From positions 1 to 64,000 of the forward strand of contig CAMBQN010000006.1 in the NCBI GenBank assembly GCA_945870025.1: a stretch of 64,000 nucleotides of DNA. The letters run 5' to 3'. This DNA is from Akkermansia muciniphila (GTDB taxonomy: Bacteria; Verrucomicrobiota; Kiritimatiellia; RFP12; JAAYNR01). Shown in pieces: positions 34,554 to 42,181 of this stretch (positions are counted from its first letter, which is position 1; every line of letters begins with the position of its first letter). The notes under the pieces are model-generated. The model was not told where the DNA came from. It ran no database searches and saw only the letters and a program-made list of their open reading frames with translations. A program made the position numbers and the translations under genes.

Positions 34554-34634
34554 TCATACCGTCTCGCAAATCAGCAGTTCCGAGGTCAGCGCGCCTTCGC
34601 TATCGAACTACCGATACCTGATCGAGACCGTTTC
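34554..34634 (-). pseudogene. Relic of the 3' end of a GH36 gene
   Basis: Read on the minus strand this stretch encodes ETVSIRYR, a stop (TAG), then FDSEGALTSELLICETV and TGA. EGALTSELLICETV matches the C-terminus EGALTSELLMCEAVK of the GH36 protein at 16788-18947 at 12 of 14 positions. No other part of a GH36 gene lies next to it. It is therefore a leftover of a deleted copy between the FAH gene and the SDR gene. The rest of the 34494-34666 gap shows no gene. Confidence 0.7.
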
Positions 34635-34666
34635 TTAGAAGTGGCCTAGTCATATTCATAGACGAT

Positions 34667-35452
34667 TCACCAGATTGTGTATCCGCCATCGATCAGCAAC
34701 GTGCTGCCCGTCATAAAGGACGATGCATCCGACGCCAGAAAGACGATGGCTCCTTTCAATTCGTCAATCCGGCCATAGCGCTTCATGGGCGTGTTCTCGA
34801 TGTTGCGCTTGAGCGCTTCCGGAATCGCTGCGGTGGCCGCGGTCTGACTGGTATGAATGTAGCCAGGGGCCAGCGTATTGACCCGGATGTTCTGTGGCGC
34901 CCACTGCGCGGCCATGCTCTTGCTGAGGTTCTCCACCGCCGCCTTGGCAGCGCAGTAGGTCGCATTGTAGCGGGGCGCAATGTTGCTGATCACATGCGCG
35001 TTGATCGAAGCGATGTTGACGATGCTGCCCCCCGCGCCGGCCGCCGCCATCCGTGCCGCCGCGCGTTTGCCGAAATAGAAGACGCTGGAGAGATTCGTCT
35101 CCAGGATTTCGCGCCAGAGAGCGTCGTCTAGGTCGGCCAAGGCGCAACCCTCCGAAGGCCGCGCCGCGTTGTTCACAAGAATGCGGATGGTGCCCAGATT
35201 CTCCTCGACCGACCGGATGAACCCGTCGATCTGCTCGGGCCGGGTAATGTCCACCTTCCCAAACAAGGACCGCACCCCCAGCGTCTCGATCTCGCTCCGG
35301 GTACGCGCACCCTCCTCTTCCAGCAGGTCACAGATCGCGACATCCGCCCCGGCCTCGGCCAGCGCCAGCGCGTGCTGACGTCCCAGCCCCCGCGCGCCAC
35401 CCGTGACGATCGCCACACGTCCATTCAGGCGATAGGAGTCGAGCACATTCAT
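34667..35452 (-). CDS. Short-chain dehydrogenase/reductase
   Basis: ATG at 35452 (MNVLDSYRLNGRVAIVTGG) follows the previous stop by four bases and has GGAGG upstream; it is preferred to the track start at 35485. About 261 residues: cofactor site TGGARGLG, NNAA, catalytic Ser in VNIASINA and Y-x-x-x-K in ATYCAAKAA, ending DGGYTIW. It is a canonical, probably active, sugar or sugar-acid dehydrogenase. It could act on a fucose/rhamnose-type sugar or on the 2-keto-3-deoxy acid that feeds the FAH protein. Confidence 0.9.
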   Translation of the reverse strand: MNVLDSYRLNGRVAIVTGGARGLGRQHALALAEAGADVAICDLLEEEGARTRSEIETLGVRSLFGKVDITRPEQIDGFIRSVEENLGTIRILVNNAARPSEGCALADLDDALWREILETNLSSVFYFGKRAAARMAAAGAGGSIVNIASINAHVISNIAPRYNATYCAAKAAVENLSKSMAAQWAPQNIRVNTLAPGYIHTSQTAATAAIPEALKRNIENTPMKRYGRIDELKGAIVFLASDASSFMTGSTLLIDGGYTIW

Positions 35453-35456
35453 CAGG

Positions 35457-36128
35457 TCAAGCCTCCGGCCAGGTTGCTTCGCCAAACGCTTGCTTCCAGT
35501 CGGCCATAAACCCGTTCACGCGTTGATCGGTGTAGGGATGCTCAAACAGAAGCTTCATGAACTCGAAACGCATCGTGCAGATATCCGTCCCCGCCTCGGC
35601 AAACTGTCCGAAGGCGCGGGGGAACCGTCCGCAGGAGAGGATCTTCGTCTTGAACCCGTAATTGGCGTAAATTTTCCGGACGGGCGCAACCATATCCACT
35701 TCCTGGTCGAGAACCTGTTCAAGTGGCCCGTTGAAGAGCGCCACAATGTCCGCACCGAGTTTTCCCGCCAGGTAGGCCTGGGCGATGGAGGCGACCAGCG
35801 TGATGGCAATCTTTATCTCTGGCGATTCCCGCTTCAGATCCTGCAGCGCACGCAATCCGGCCGGACTGGGCGGCAGCTTGACCACGATCTTCTCGGAAAA
35901 CCGATGCAGCCACCGCGCCTGTGCCTTGAGCGGGACCACCTCGCGCGAACCGACGGCCTGGCACAGCACAACCCCCGGCGATGCCTCCACAACCTTGCGG
36001 AGCGTCGCCTGCATATCCGGACCGCCCTTCGATATCAGCGCCGGATTCGTCGTCACGCCGTCGATGATCCCCCACTCGCACGCTTGCCGGATCTCATCCG
36101 GACTCGAACTGTCGATGAATAGTTGCAT
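35457..36128 (-). CDS. Transaldolase / fructose-6-phosphate aldolase-like protein
   Basis: The 223-residue protein opens MQLFIDSSSPDEIRQACEWG with the family's TNPALI signature (GVTTNPALISKGG). The Schiff-base Lys is in KIVVKLPPSPAG, followed by IAITLVASIAQAYLAGKLGA. Length and sequence match the short transaldolase/FSA group. It would catalyse reversible aldol cleavage of a keto-sugar or its phosphate. It lies directly between the UxaE-like gene and an SDR, so the three may act in sequence. AAAGGA precedes the start. Confidence 0.85.
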   Translation of the reverse strand: MQLFIDSSSPDEIRQACEWGIIDGVTTNPALISKGGPDMQATLRKVVEASPGVVLCQAVGSREVVPLKAQARWLHRFSEKIVVKLPPSPAGLRALQDLKRESPEIKIAITLVASIAQAYLAGKLGADIVALFNGPLEQVLDQEVDMVAPVRKIYANYGFKTKILSCGRFPRAFGQFAEAGTDICTMRFEFMKLLFEHPYTDQRVNGFMADWKQAFGEATWPEA

Positions 36129-36143
36129 GTTTGATTCCTTTTC

Positions 36144-37832
36144 CTAAAACAGATCCCCCGCCAGCCCGCACAGGCGCACGGCGACCCGACGGGTGTAATC
36201 TTTCTGAAATGCGTCTGACAACGCATAGAACCGATCCCGGTTCATAAACCGACCCGCCTTGTCGCGGCGGCCGACAAAGGCAAAACTGTAGTGATGAAAT
36301 ACCTGGTGCTTGGAAGAAGGCGACGCTTTGCCAGCCCCATCCGCCCGCAGACACGCTGCCGCAAAGGTCGAACCCGCCTGCGCTTCGCGCCGCGCATAGG
36401 CCCGCGCGTCGTCCCACCACTCGCGAAAGAGTCGCGTATCGTGGTCCGCGAGCGTCTCCGCGAACAGCAGTTGAAGCGACGGCGAAATCTTGTAGTGGAT
36501 CCGGCCGCCGGTGGCACGACGGATCACGCGCCGGACCGGCGTCGAAAGATCGTCGGCGGAGTGCACGTCCAGCATGATTCCGAACGTATCCGCAATAGCC
36601 ATCTGCTCGCGCATCCGTTTCTCGAGTCCGGTCAAGCCGTCCGGACAGCGGTAGTCGTGCCCCTTTTCCTGCCCGAGGTTTGGGGCGACATGTGTCACAG
36701 GTAACCCGCGGCGCCGGATCTCGCGGAGCACAAAACACAACTCCTCGGCCGTGGTCAGGCAATCGAACGCCGCCACCTCCGGCGGATGCTCGTCGATCGT
36801 GAACTCCAAATCGAAGGCTTCGCCGTCCTTGAGCCTGCTGATGTATTCGCTCAGTTCCGTCAATGCACCGAGCGCATCCCAGTACTTGCCGAGCAGCCGT
36901 CCAATGGTCTGATCGTCGAGCACGTACCGGCGCTTCCCGATGCGCAACGGTTGCCGGTGCCAGGCCATGACCATCCGCTGCTCGCGGCTGTCGGAGAGCC
37001 GGCGCTCGCACCCCGTGTAGTCGAGGATATCGGCCATGTCGAGTGTGTAGAACGTGTAGTAGCGCGCCGCATTCACTAATCGCTTGGCACGGGCAAGCCC
37101 ACGGGCACCCCGCTTGACCTGCAGATGGTCGGCATCCGCGCCGTAACGCACGGGAGCGGCGTGCTGCAGGCCCGCCAATACGCCCGCCACCCAGAGTCCC
37201 TCCCACGTGCTGCCGGTGTACCCCGTCTCGATCGTACCGAACCCGCAGGCGTAATTCGTCGGCGCCGGGCGGGCGGCAAGCAGGTCCGCCAGAAAGTTCA
37301 ATTCGCGGACGGAATTCTGGATCGTATTCGCGGCGAAGTTCCCGCGCCGCATGGCCTCGAACATGCCGGGCCAGACCAAGGTGGTCATTCGACAACCGAC
37401 GCCGAGTCGGGGCGTGGCGCCCAGTGCCTGCGGCCGGTTGTCTGGACGCAGCACCCGACAGTAACGGTCCACTACCGCCGCGTCGGTGGGGTAGGCCGCT
37501 ACGCGCAAGCCATTCTTCAGTGTCATCTCGCCCAACGGTTCGCCGAGCACCGCCCCGCCGCGGCCCAACTCAACGAAAACCTGCTGGCCATCGGGTAAGC
37601 CGGCCAGCAGAAACGTCGCCGCGCCCCGCCGAACCGCAGATCCGCCGTACGCCGTCACACCCTCGCCGACCGCGCCGGCCTCGCGCGCCGCCGTCCATCG
37701 TTCACCCGTCCGTTTCACAGCGCGCCAAGCTGCGGCACGATCCCACGTAGCCGTGTCGAGCACGGCCGGATTGCGCGAGGGGTCGAAGTCCGGTGTGCGG
37801 CATTCGGTGTTCGGTTGTCGCCGTTCAGTCAT
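36144..37832 (-). CDS. UxaE-like tagaturonate epimerase family protein
   Basis: ATG at 37832 (MTERRQPN) overlaps the end of the E2 gene and has AAGGTGAG upstream; about 562 residues. Metal-binding-looking segments include YGADADHLQVKRG, LEFTIDEHPPE and HHYSFAFVGRRD, which I associate with the tagaturonate/fructuronate epimerase family UxaE. That enzyme epimerises D-tagaturonate and D-fructuronate in galacturonate breakdown. The first 30 residues are low-conservation. The assignment comes from recognised motifs only and should be confirmed by a profile search. Neighbours (transaldolase, SDR, E2) fit sugar-acid metabolism. Confidence 0.65.
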   Translation of the reverse strand: MTERRQPNTECRTPDFDPSRNPAVLDTATWDRAAAWRAVKRTGERWTAAREAGAVGEGVTAYGGSAVRRGAATFLLAGLPDGQQVFVELGRGGAVLGEPLGEMTLKNGLRVAAYPTDAAVVDRYCRVLRPDNRPQALGATPRLGVGCRMTTLVWPGMFEAMRRGNFAANTIQNSVRELNFLADLLAARPAPTNYACGFGTIETGYTGSTWEGLWVAGVLAGLQHAAPVRYGADADHLQVKRGARGLARAKRLVNAARYYTFYTLDMADILDYTGCERRLSDSREQRMVMAWHRQPLRIGKRRYVLDDQTIGRLLGKYWDALGALTELSEYISRLKDGEAFDLEFTIDEHPPEVAAFDCLTTAEELCFVLREIRRRGLPVTHVAPNLGQEKGHDYRCPDGLTGLEKRMREQMAIADTFGIMLDVHSADDLSTPVRRVIRRATGGRIHYKISPSLQLLFAETLADHDTRLFREWWDDARAYARREAQAGSTFAAACLRADGAGKASPSSKHQVFHHYSFAFVGRRDKAGRFMNRDRFYALSDAFQKDYTRRVAVRLCGLAGDLF

Positions 37833-39075
37833 GCGCACTCACCTTCTCGATCCGCCCCTTCACCGCTTCCAGAAAACGCGCCGCCGGCGCGCCATCCACG
37901 AGGCGGTGGTCGAAGGTCAGGCTCAGCCACAGGCGGTCACCAATGACGATCTGCTCCCCCTGCACCACCGGCTCCTTCGTGATCCGGCCGACGCCCAGCA
38001 CGGCGCACTCGGGCCAGTTGATGATTGGCGTGAATCCGTCGATCCCCGCCATGCCCAGGTTGGTGATGGTAAACGTCCCGCCGCTCATTTCCTCCACCGA
38101 CAGGCGGCGCGCCTTAGCCCGCTCCGCCAGATCGCGCGTCAAACCCGCCAACTCCGGCAGCGCGTGTTTCGGTGCGTCGCGCACGACTGGCACCACCAGC
38201 CCCGCCTCCGTGTCCACCGCAAACCCGATGTTCACGGAGTCAGGGAAACGGATGTGGTCGTCCTCCCACCGGGCGTTGAGCGCCGGGTGCTCCAGCAGAG
38301 CCTGCGCCACTTCCCGCATAATGATATCGCCGTAAGCTGGCACGCTCTTTCCATCAGCCTTCGCCTTCATCCCTTCGCGCAAAGCTACCAGCGCGTCGGC
38401 GTCAACCCGCGTGGTCAGCGTCACCGGCGCGGTGATCGTCTTGCTGCGGTGCATGCGGTCGGCGATGGTCCAGCGCAGCGTCGTCATTTTTTCACCCCGG
38501 CCCGGGATTGACGGAACGGCAGGCACCACCGGCGCAGAAGCCGCCTGAGTTGGCGCGGCTTTCCCCTGCTTGGCCGCCACGACATCGGACTCTCGGACAC
38601 GGCCGCCCTTGCCTGTGCCCTGCACCGCGCGCAAATCCACGCCTTCCTGCATCGCGCGCCGCGCCGCGCGCGGGGAGACGGGACGGCCGGTGGCATCCTT
38701 GGGTAGGGACGCCTCGCCGAGGCGTCCACGGACGGCTGGGACAGCCGTCCCTACCTGTGGCCCGATTGGTTGAGCGTGAACTTCCGCCTTGGCCTGCGGC
38801 GCAGCCGCCTTCCCCGTCGGCGTCGCCTCGCCAGAGGCCACCAGATACCCCAGCACGTCCCCCACCCGCACCTTATCGTCCTTCTTGGGCGAGTTCGGCG
38901 TCAGCCGCAGGATGCCAGCGTCCATCGATTCGATTTCTTGCACCGCCTTGTCGGTCTCGACCGCGAACAACGGTTCGCCGGCCTTCACGGTGTCGCCGTC
39001 TTTCTTGATCCACTCAACAAAGGCAGCCTCTTCCATCGACCAACCCTGTCGCGGTAGTGTCACGTCAATTGCCAT
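37825..39075 (-). CDS. Dihydrolipoamide acyltransferase (E2) of a 2-oxoacid dehydrogenase complex
   Basis: The 416-residue protein has one lipoyl domain (residues 1-80; lipoyl Lys43 in ETDKAVQEIES) and a linker. A peripheral subunit-binding domain (about 132-168, SPRAARRAMQEG, GTGKGGRVRESDV) and the catalytic core (about 190-416) with LTFDHRLVDGAPAARF, which holds the active His and Asp, follow. It takes the acyl group from E1 to CoA. It follows the fused E1 gene by two bases and overlaps the UxaE-like gene. The linker (about residues 107-125) is encoded by a cloverleaf-like palindrome (38702-38755). No E3 gene is nearby. Confidence 0.92.
   Translation of the reverse strand: MAIDVTLPRQGWSMEEAAFVEWIKKDGDTVKAGEPLFAVETDKAVQEIESMDAGILRLTPNSPKKDDKVRVGDVLGYLVASGEATPTGKAAAPQAKAEVHAQPIGPQVGTAVPAVRGRLGEASLPKDATGRPVSPRAARRAMQEGVDLRAVQGTGKGGRVRESDVVAAKQGKAAPTQAASAPVVPAVPSIPGRGEKMTTLRWTIADRMHRSKTITAPVTLTTRVDADALVALREGMKAKADGKSVPAYGDIIMREVAQALLEHPALNARWEDDHIRFPDSVNIGFAVDTEAGLVVPVVRDAPKHALPELAGLTRDLAERAKARRLSVEEMSGGTFTITNLGMAGIDGFTPIINWPECAVLGVGRITKEPVVQGEQIVIGDRLWLSLTFDHRLVDGAPAARFLEAVKGRIEKVSAHD
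38702..38755. repeat. 54-bp cloverleaf-like palindromic element inside the E2 gene
   Basis: The ends GGTAGGGAC and GTCCCTACC are inverted repeats. Between them lie two perfect hairpins, each with nine-base-pair stems and three-base loops: GGACGCCTC/GAGGCGTCC (38707-38727) and GGACGGCTG/CAGCCGTCC (38730-38750). The length is 18 codons and it is read through in frame as VGTAVPAVRGRLGEASLP. It sits exactly in the flexible linker, where an insertion would be tolerated. Confidence 0.75.
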
Positions 39076-39077
39076 GA

Positions 39078-41084
39078 TTATTCCTCCATCAGCTCCCGAA
39101 CGGCCCGCGCAATTCCTTCCACGTCCGGCACCAAAACCTTCTCCAGCGGCGGGCTGTACGGCACCGGTGCAAAGGCGCCATGCAGGCGCTTCACGGGCGC
39201 GTCCAGATCGTTGAAGCCATCGGCGGCGGCGGCGGCGGCAATTTCGCTGGCCACGCTGTAGGGCGCAAAATCCTCGTCCACGATCAGCAGCCGCCCGGTC
39301 TTGCGCACGGACGCCAGGATCGTGGCCGTGTCCAGCGGTGCCAACGTGCGCGGATCAATCAGTTCCACCTCGATCCCTTCGGCCGCCAGCGCCTCGCACG
39401 CCTTCTTCGCCTGATGCACCATCATCGCCAGCGCCACCACCGTCACATCCCGCCCCTCGCGCACAATTGACGCCTTGCCGAACTCAATCTCGTAGTCGCC
39501 CTCCGGCACGGGACACTTGAAGCCGATCAGTTCGCGGTGTTCGAGGAAGAGAACCGGATCGCGGCCGCGCAGGGCGCGCAGGAACAGCCCCTTGGCATCA
39601 TATGCCGTGGACGGCATCGCCACCTTCAAGCCGGGGAAATGCGCGAACATCGAGCCGTAATTGCCCGAGTGATGTGTCGCCGCGCAATGCCCTACGCCGA
39701 TACATCCGCGCAGGATCACCGGCATGTTCAGCCGGCCGTCGCTCATGTAGCGCATCTTGGCGATCTGGTTGATGATCTCACCGACACCGTCGAGGACAAA
39801 GTCGGCAAACATGAAATCAATCACCGGCCGCGCGCCAGCCATGGCGGCGCCGCAGGCCAGGCCCACAAAACCGCGCTCGCAAATCGGCGTGTCACACAGC
39901 CTCACCGGACCGTATTTTTCGAAAAGCCCGGTGGTCGTGGCAAAGTTGCCGCCGCGCGCGCCGATCCCCTCGCCCATCACGAAGATGGAAGGTGCGCGAT
40001 CCATCTCGCCGGACAGCGCCTCGAGCGTGGCGCGGGTGAAATTGATCTCCCTCGTTCCGGCCGGCAATTCCGGCGCGGCCGACGGCGGGTTCTCGTCCAG
40101 AACATGCAACACGGCGGTGACCGGCTCGGGCCAGGGATCGGCCTCGGCCTGCTTGAGCGCGGCCGCCGCAACCTCGGCGCGCTCTTTCTCGATGACCGCG
40201 AGTTCTTCCTCCGTGACCGCGCCGTCCGCGATCAGGCGCTTGCGCAGAGCCTGGATCGGACACTTGGCTTTCCACGCTTCCACGTCCTCCCGCGTGCGGT
40301 AGGTGTAGTCGCCCATCCCTTCGGCATGCGGACGCGTCCGGTAGGTCTTGCACTCGATCAGCGTGGGACCTTCGCCGGCCCGCGCGCGGCGCACGGCCTC
40401 CTCCGCCACCGCGGCCACCGCCACCGCGTCATTTCCATCCACGGCCACGCCGGGGATGTTGTAGGCAGCCGCCCGCTGTGCAATCTCCGGGTTACCGCCG
40501 GAGTAGCGAAGCGGGATCTCGGTTGCGAACTGGTTGTTCTCGCAGACGAACAGCACCGGCAGCTTCCAGATGGCGGCCATGTTCAGCCCTTCGTGGAATG
40601 CGCCGTTGTTGGAGGCGCCGTCGCCGAAGAAGGCGACGGACACCCGGCCGTCCTTCGCCAGCTTGGCCGCGTAGCCCGCGCCGGTGGCCTGAAGGATGCA
40701 CGGACCCACGATGCCGGTGGTGCCCATGAGGCCAATCTCCGGGGCAAAGAGGTGCATGCTCCCGCCACGCCCGCTGGAGCACCCCGTGGCGCGGCCAAGC
40801 AGTTCGGCAATCAGCGCGCGCGGCTCCAGCCCCTTGGCCAACGCATGACCATGGCCTCGATGCGTGCTGAAGACCGGGTCCTGTGGCCGCAGATGCGCGC
40901 AGACGCCAGCCGCAATCGCCTCCTCTCCGATGTAGGTATGGCAGGCGCCATGAATGAGCCCGCGCTGATGCGCGCGGAGCAGTTGTTCCTCGGTCAGCCG
41001 GATCGTCAGCATCGTGCGGTAGAGGTACAGAAGTCCCTCACGGTTCTCGCTCGATGCGTGCTTTGTCGTCTTCTTCGTTGCCAT
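39078..41084 (-). CDS. Single-chain 2-oxoacid/acetoin dehydrogenase E1 (alpha and beta fused)
   Basis: The 668-residue protein has an E1-alpha half with STHRGHGHALAKG, GRGGSMHLFAPE and the thiamine motif AFFGDGASNNG...CENN. The E1-beta half (from about 325) has MGEGIGARGGNF, CERGFVGLACGAAM and LIVDEDFAPYSVASE. The alpha half is closest in character to acetoin/pyruvate dehydrogenases. The E2 gene follows after two bases, so these two proteins form a complex; an E3 must come from elsewhere. Its paralogue at 25248 is more distant and lacks an adjacent E2. Confidence 0.88.
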   Translation of the reverse strand: MATKKTTKHASSENREGLLYLYRTMLTIRLTEEQLLRAHQRGLIHGACHTYIGEEAIAAGVCAHLRPQDPVFSTHRGHGHALAKGLEPRALIAELLGRATGCSSGRGGSMHLFAPEIGLMGTTGIVGPCILQATGAGYAAKLAKDGRVSVAFFGDGASNNGAFHEGLNMAAIWKLPVLFVCENNQFATEIPLRYSGGNPEIAQRAAAYNIPGVAVDGNDAVAVAAVAEEAVRRARAGEGPTLIECKTYRTRPHAEGMGDYTYRTREDVEAWKAKCPIQALRKRLIADGAVTEEELAVIEKERAEVAAAALKQAEADPWPEPVTAVLHVLDENPPSAAPELPAGTREINFTRATLEALSGEMDRAPSIFVMGEGIGARGGNFATTTGLFEKYGPVRLCDTPICERGFVGLACGAAMAGARPVIDFMFADFVLDGVGEIINQIAKMRYMSDGRLNMPVILRGCIGVGHCAATHHSGNYGSMFAHFPGLKVAMPSTAYDAKGLFLRALRGRDPVLFLEHRELIGFKCPVPEGDYEIEFGKASIVREGRDVTVVALAMMVHQAKKACEALAAEGIEVELIDPRTLAPLDTATILASVRKTGRLLIVDEDFAPYSVASEIAAAAAADGFNDLDAPVKRLHGAFAPVPYSPPLEKVLVPDVEGIARAVRELMEE

Positions 41085-41162
41085 GTTGTCTCCCCCGTTC
41101 AGGTTTCAGGTGTCCGGTGTCAGAAAACACTCCCCATCTTCATCGTGATCCTTATCTTGGAG

Positions 41163-41219
41163 CCGCTTGCAAAACCCTGTTTTGCAAGCGGAGTGTTCAG
41201 GTGTCAGGTTTCGGGTATC
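41163..41219. repeat. Composite repeat: CCGCTTGCAAAAC hairpin plus AGKNNTC heptamers
   Basis: The stem CCGCTTGCAAAAC (41163-41175) pairs perfectly with GTTTTGCAAGCGG (41179-41191) around a three-base loop. Four heptamers follow directly: AGTGTTC, AGGTGTC, AGGTTTC and GGGTATC. A similar hairpin-array pair occurs at 59255-59318. There is no T-tract after the stem on either strand, so a classical terminator is unlikely. Confidence 0.65.
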
Positions 41220-41249
41220 AGGATGAACCACACGATGTTGCATCTTCCT

Positions 41250-41303
41250 GAAACCTGAACACTGAAACCTGAAACCGGCGCTTGCAGGGGTTCTGCAAGC
41301 GCC
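41250..41303. repeat. Composite repeat: heptamers plus GGCGCTTGCAG hairpin
   Basis: Units GAAACCT, GAACACT, GAAACCT and GAAACC (the complement of the AGKNNTC unit) run into an 11-bp perfect stem, GGCGCTTGCAG/CTGCAAGCGCC, with a five-base loop. The stem shares the CGCTTGCA core of the hairpin at 41163. The order array-hairpin is the mirror image of that copy. Confidence 0.6.
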
Positions 41304-41398
41304 TCCTTGATCTTGATTCGACCGACGCCGGATCAAGCCAACGATCAAGATCATTCCTTTCCTGAAACCTGACACATGAAACCCGAAACCTCTATTCC

Positions 41399-42181
41399 CT
41401 AAAAGTCTCTCGAATACCCCGCGGTCCAGCCGCCATCCACGGTCATGATCGAGCCGGTGACATAGTCGTTCTCCGGCGCCACGAGGAACAGCGCGGCATT
41501 GGCGATATCCTTGCACGTGCCGAAGCGATGGAGCGGAATGTGCGACAACATCGCATCCATCCGGGCCTTCATAATCGGATCCTTGCCGGTAAAGAGACCC
41601 TGGGGGCCCTCGATCGGAATCGAGCCGGGCGCGATGGCGTTGACCAGCACGCCGCGCTCGGCAAACTCCATGGCCATGGCCTTGGTAAGATTCACCACAC
41701 CCGCCTTGGCCGCCACGAAGGCGCACTGCAACCGCGCCGGCACCAGACCGAAGACCGACGCAATGTTCACGATCCGTCCGCCACCGCGTTCGAACAGCGC
41801 CGGCACCACCGCCTTGGTCACGCGATAGCAACCGGTCAGATCCGTGTTCACGATCCAGTCCCATTCTTCCTGGGGAAACTGCTCCAGCGTGACGCGGTGC
41901 TTCATCGTATTCACGCCGGCATTGTTGATGAGGATGTCAATGCCGCCGAACGTTTCGCGCATCCAGCGCACACCGGCCTCGATGTCGTCCTGGCTCGTCA
42001 CGTCCAGACGCCGCCCGGCGCAGCCTGGCTTGGCTGCGGCGGCCTGCTGCGCGCCTTCGGCGAGAATATCCGTGTACCCCACCTTTGCGCCGTTATCGGC
42101 CAACGTGTCGGCAATGGCTTTGCCAATCCCGCGCGCCGCACCGGTCACCAGAGCCACCTTGCCGTTCAGGTCCACTTTCAT
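41399..42181 (-). CDS. SDR-family protein with Phe in place of the catalytic Tyr
   Basis: ATG at 42181 (MKVDLNGKVALVTGAARG) has GGAGAT seven bases upstream; the track start at 42277 reads through a heptamer array and is rejected. About 260 residues: TGAARGIG cofactor site, NNAGVN, INTDLTG-like region, VNIASVFG with the Ser, and DGGWTAGYS at the end. The active-site segment reads CAFVAAKAG, so the Tyr of Y-x-x-x-K is Phe (codon TTC). It is either a dehydrogenase with altered chemistry, or a non-enzymatic or epimerase-like derivative. It is the first gene of the long cluster. Confidence 0.88.
   Translation of the reverse strand: MKVDLNGKVALVTGAARGIGKAIADTLADNGAKVGYTDILAEGAQQAAAAKPGCAGRRLDVTSQDDIEAGVRWMRETFGGIDILINNAGVNTMKHRVTLEQFPQEEWDWIVNTDLTGCYRVTKAVVPALFERGGGRIVNIASVFGLVPARLQCAFVAAKAGVVNLTKAMAMEFAERGVLVNAIAPGSIPIEGPQGLFTGKDPIMKARMDAMLSHIPLHRFGTCKDIANAALFLVAPENDYVTGSIMTVDGGWTAGYSRDF

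Larger units (their letters stand above)
41085..41398. repeat. 314-bp gene-free gap filled with heptamer arrays and hairpins
   Basis: I see no gene here. Four short arrays of seven-base units occur, two in each orientation. On the plus strand at 41101: AGGTTTC, AGGTGTC, CGGTGTC; at 41192: AGTGTTC, AGGTGTC, AGGTTTC, GGGTATC. The complement (GAAACCT, GAACACT, GACACAT) is at 41250-41276 and 41364-41391. Two strong hairpins lie beside them. GATCTTGAT near 41310 and ATCAAGATC near 41343 form a further inverted pair. Confidence 0.7.

Noticed and set aside
41163-41191. Strong hairpin as an intrinsic terminator
   Set aside because: No T-tract on either strand, and the same hairpin recurs inside a coding sequence at 59284-59318.
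39537-41258. 573-aa plus-strand ORF
   Set aside because: Antisense of the second E1 gene and runs into the repeat-filled gap.
41085-41398. CRISPR array
   Set aside because: Repeat units are only seven bases long with no spacers, and no cas genes are present.
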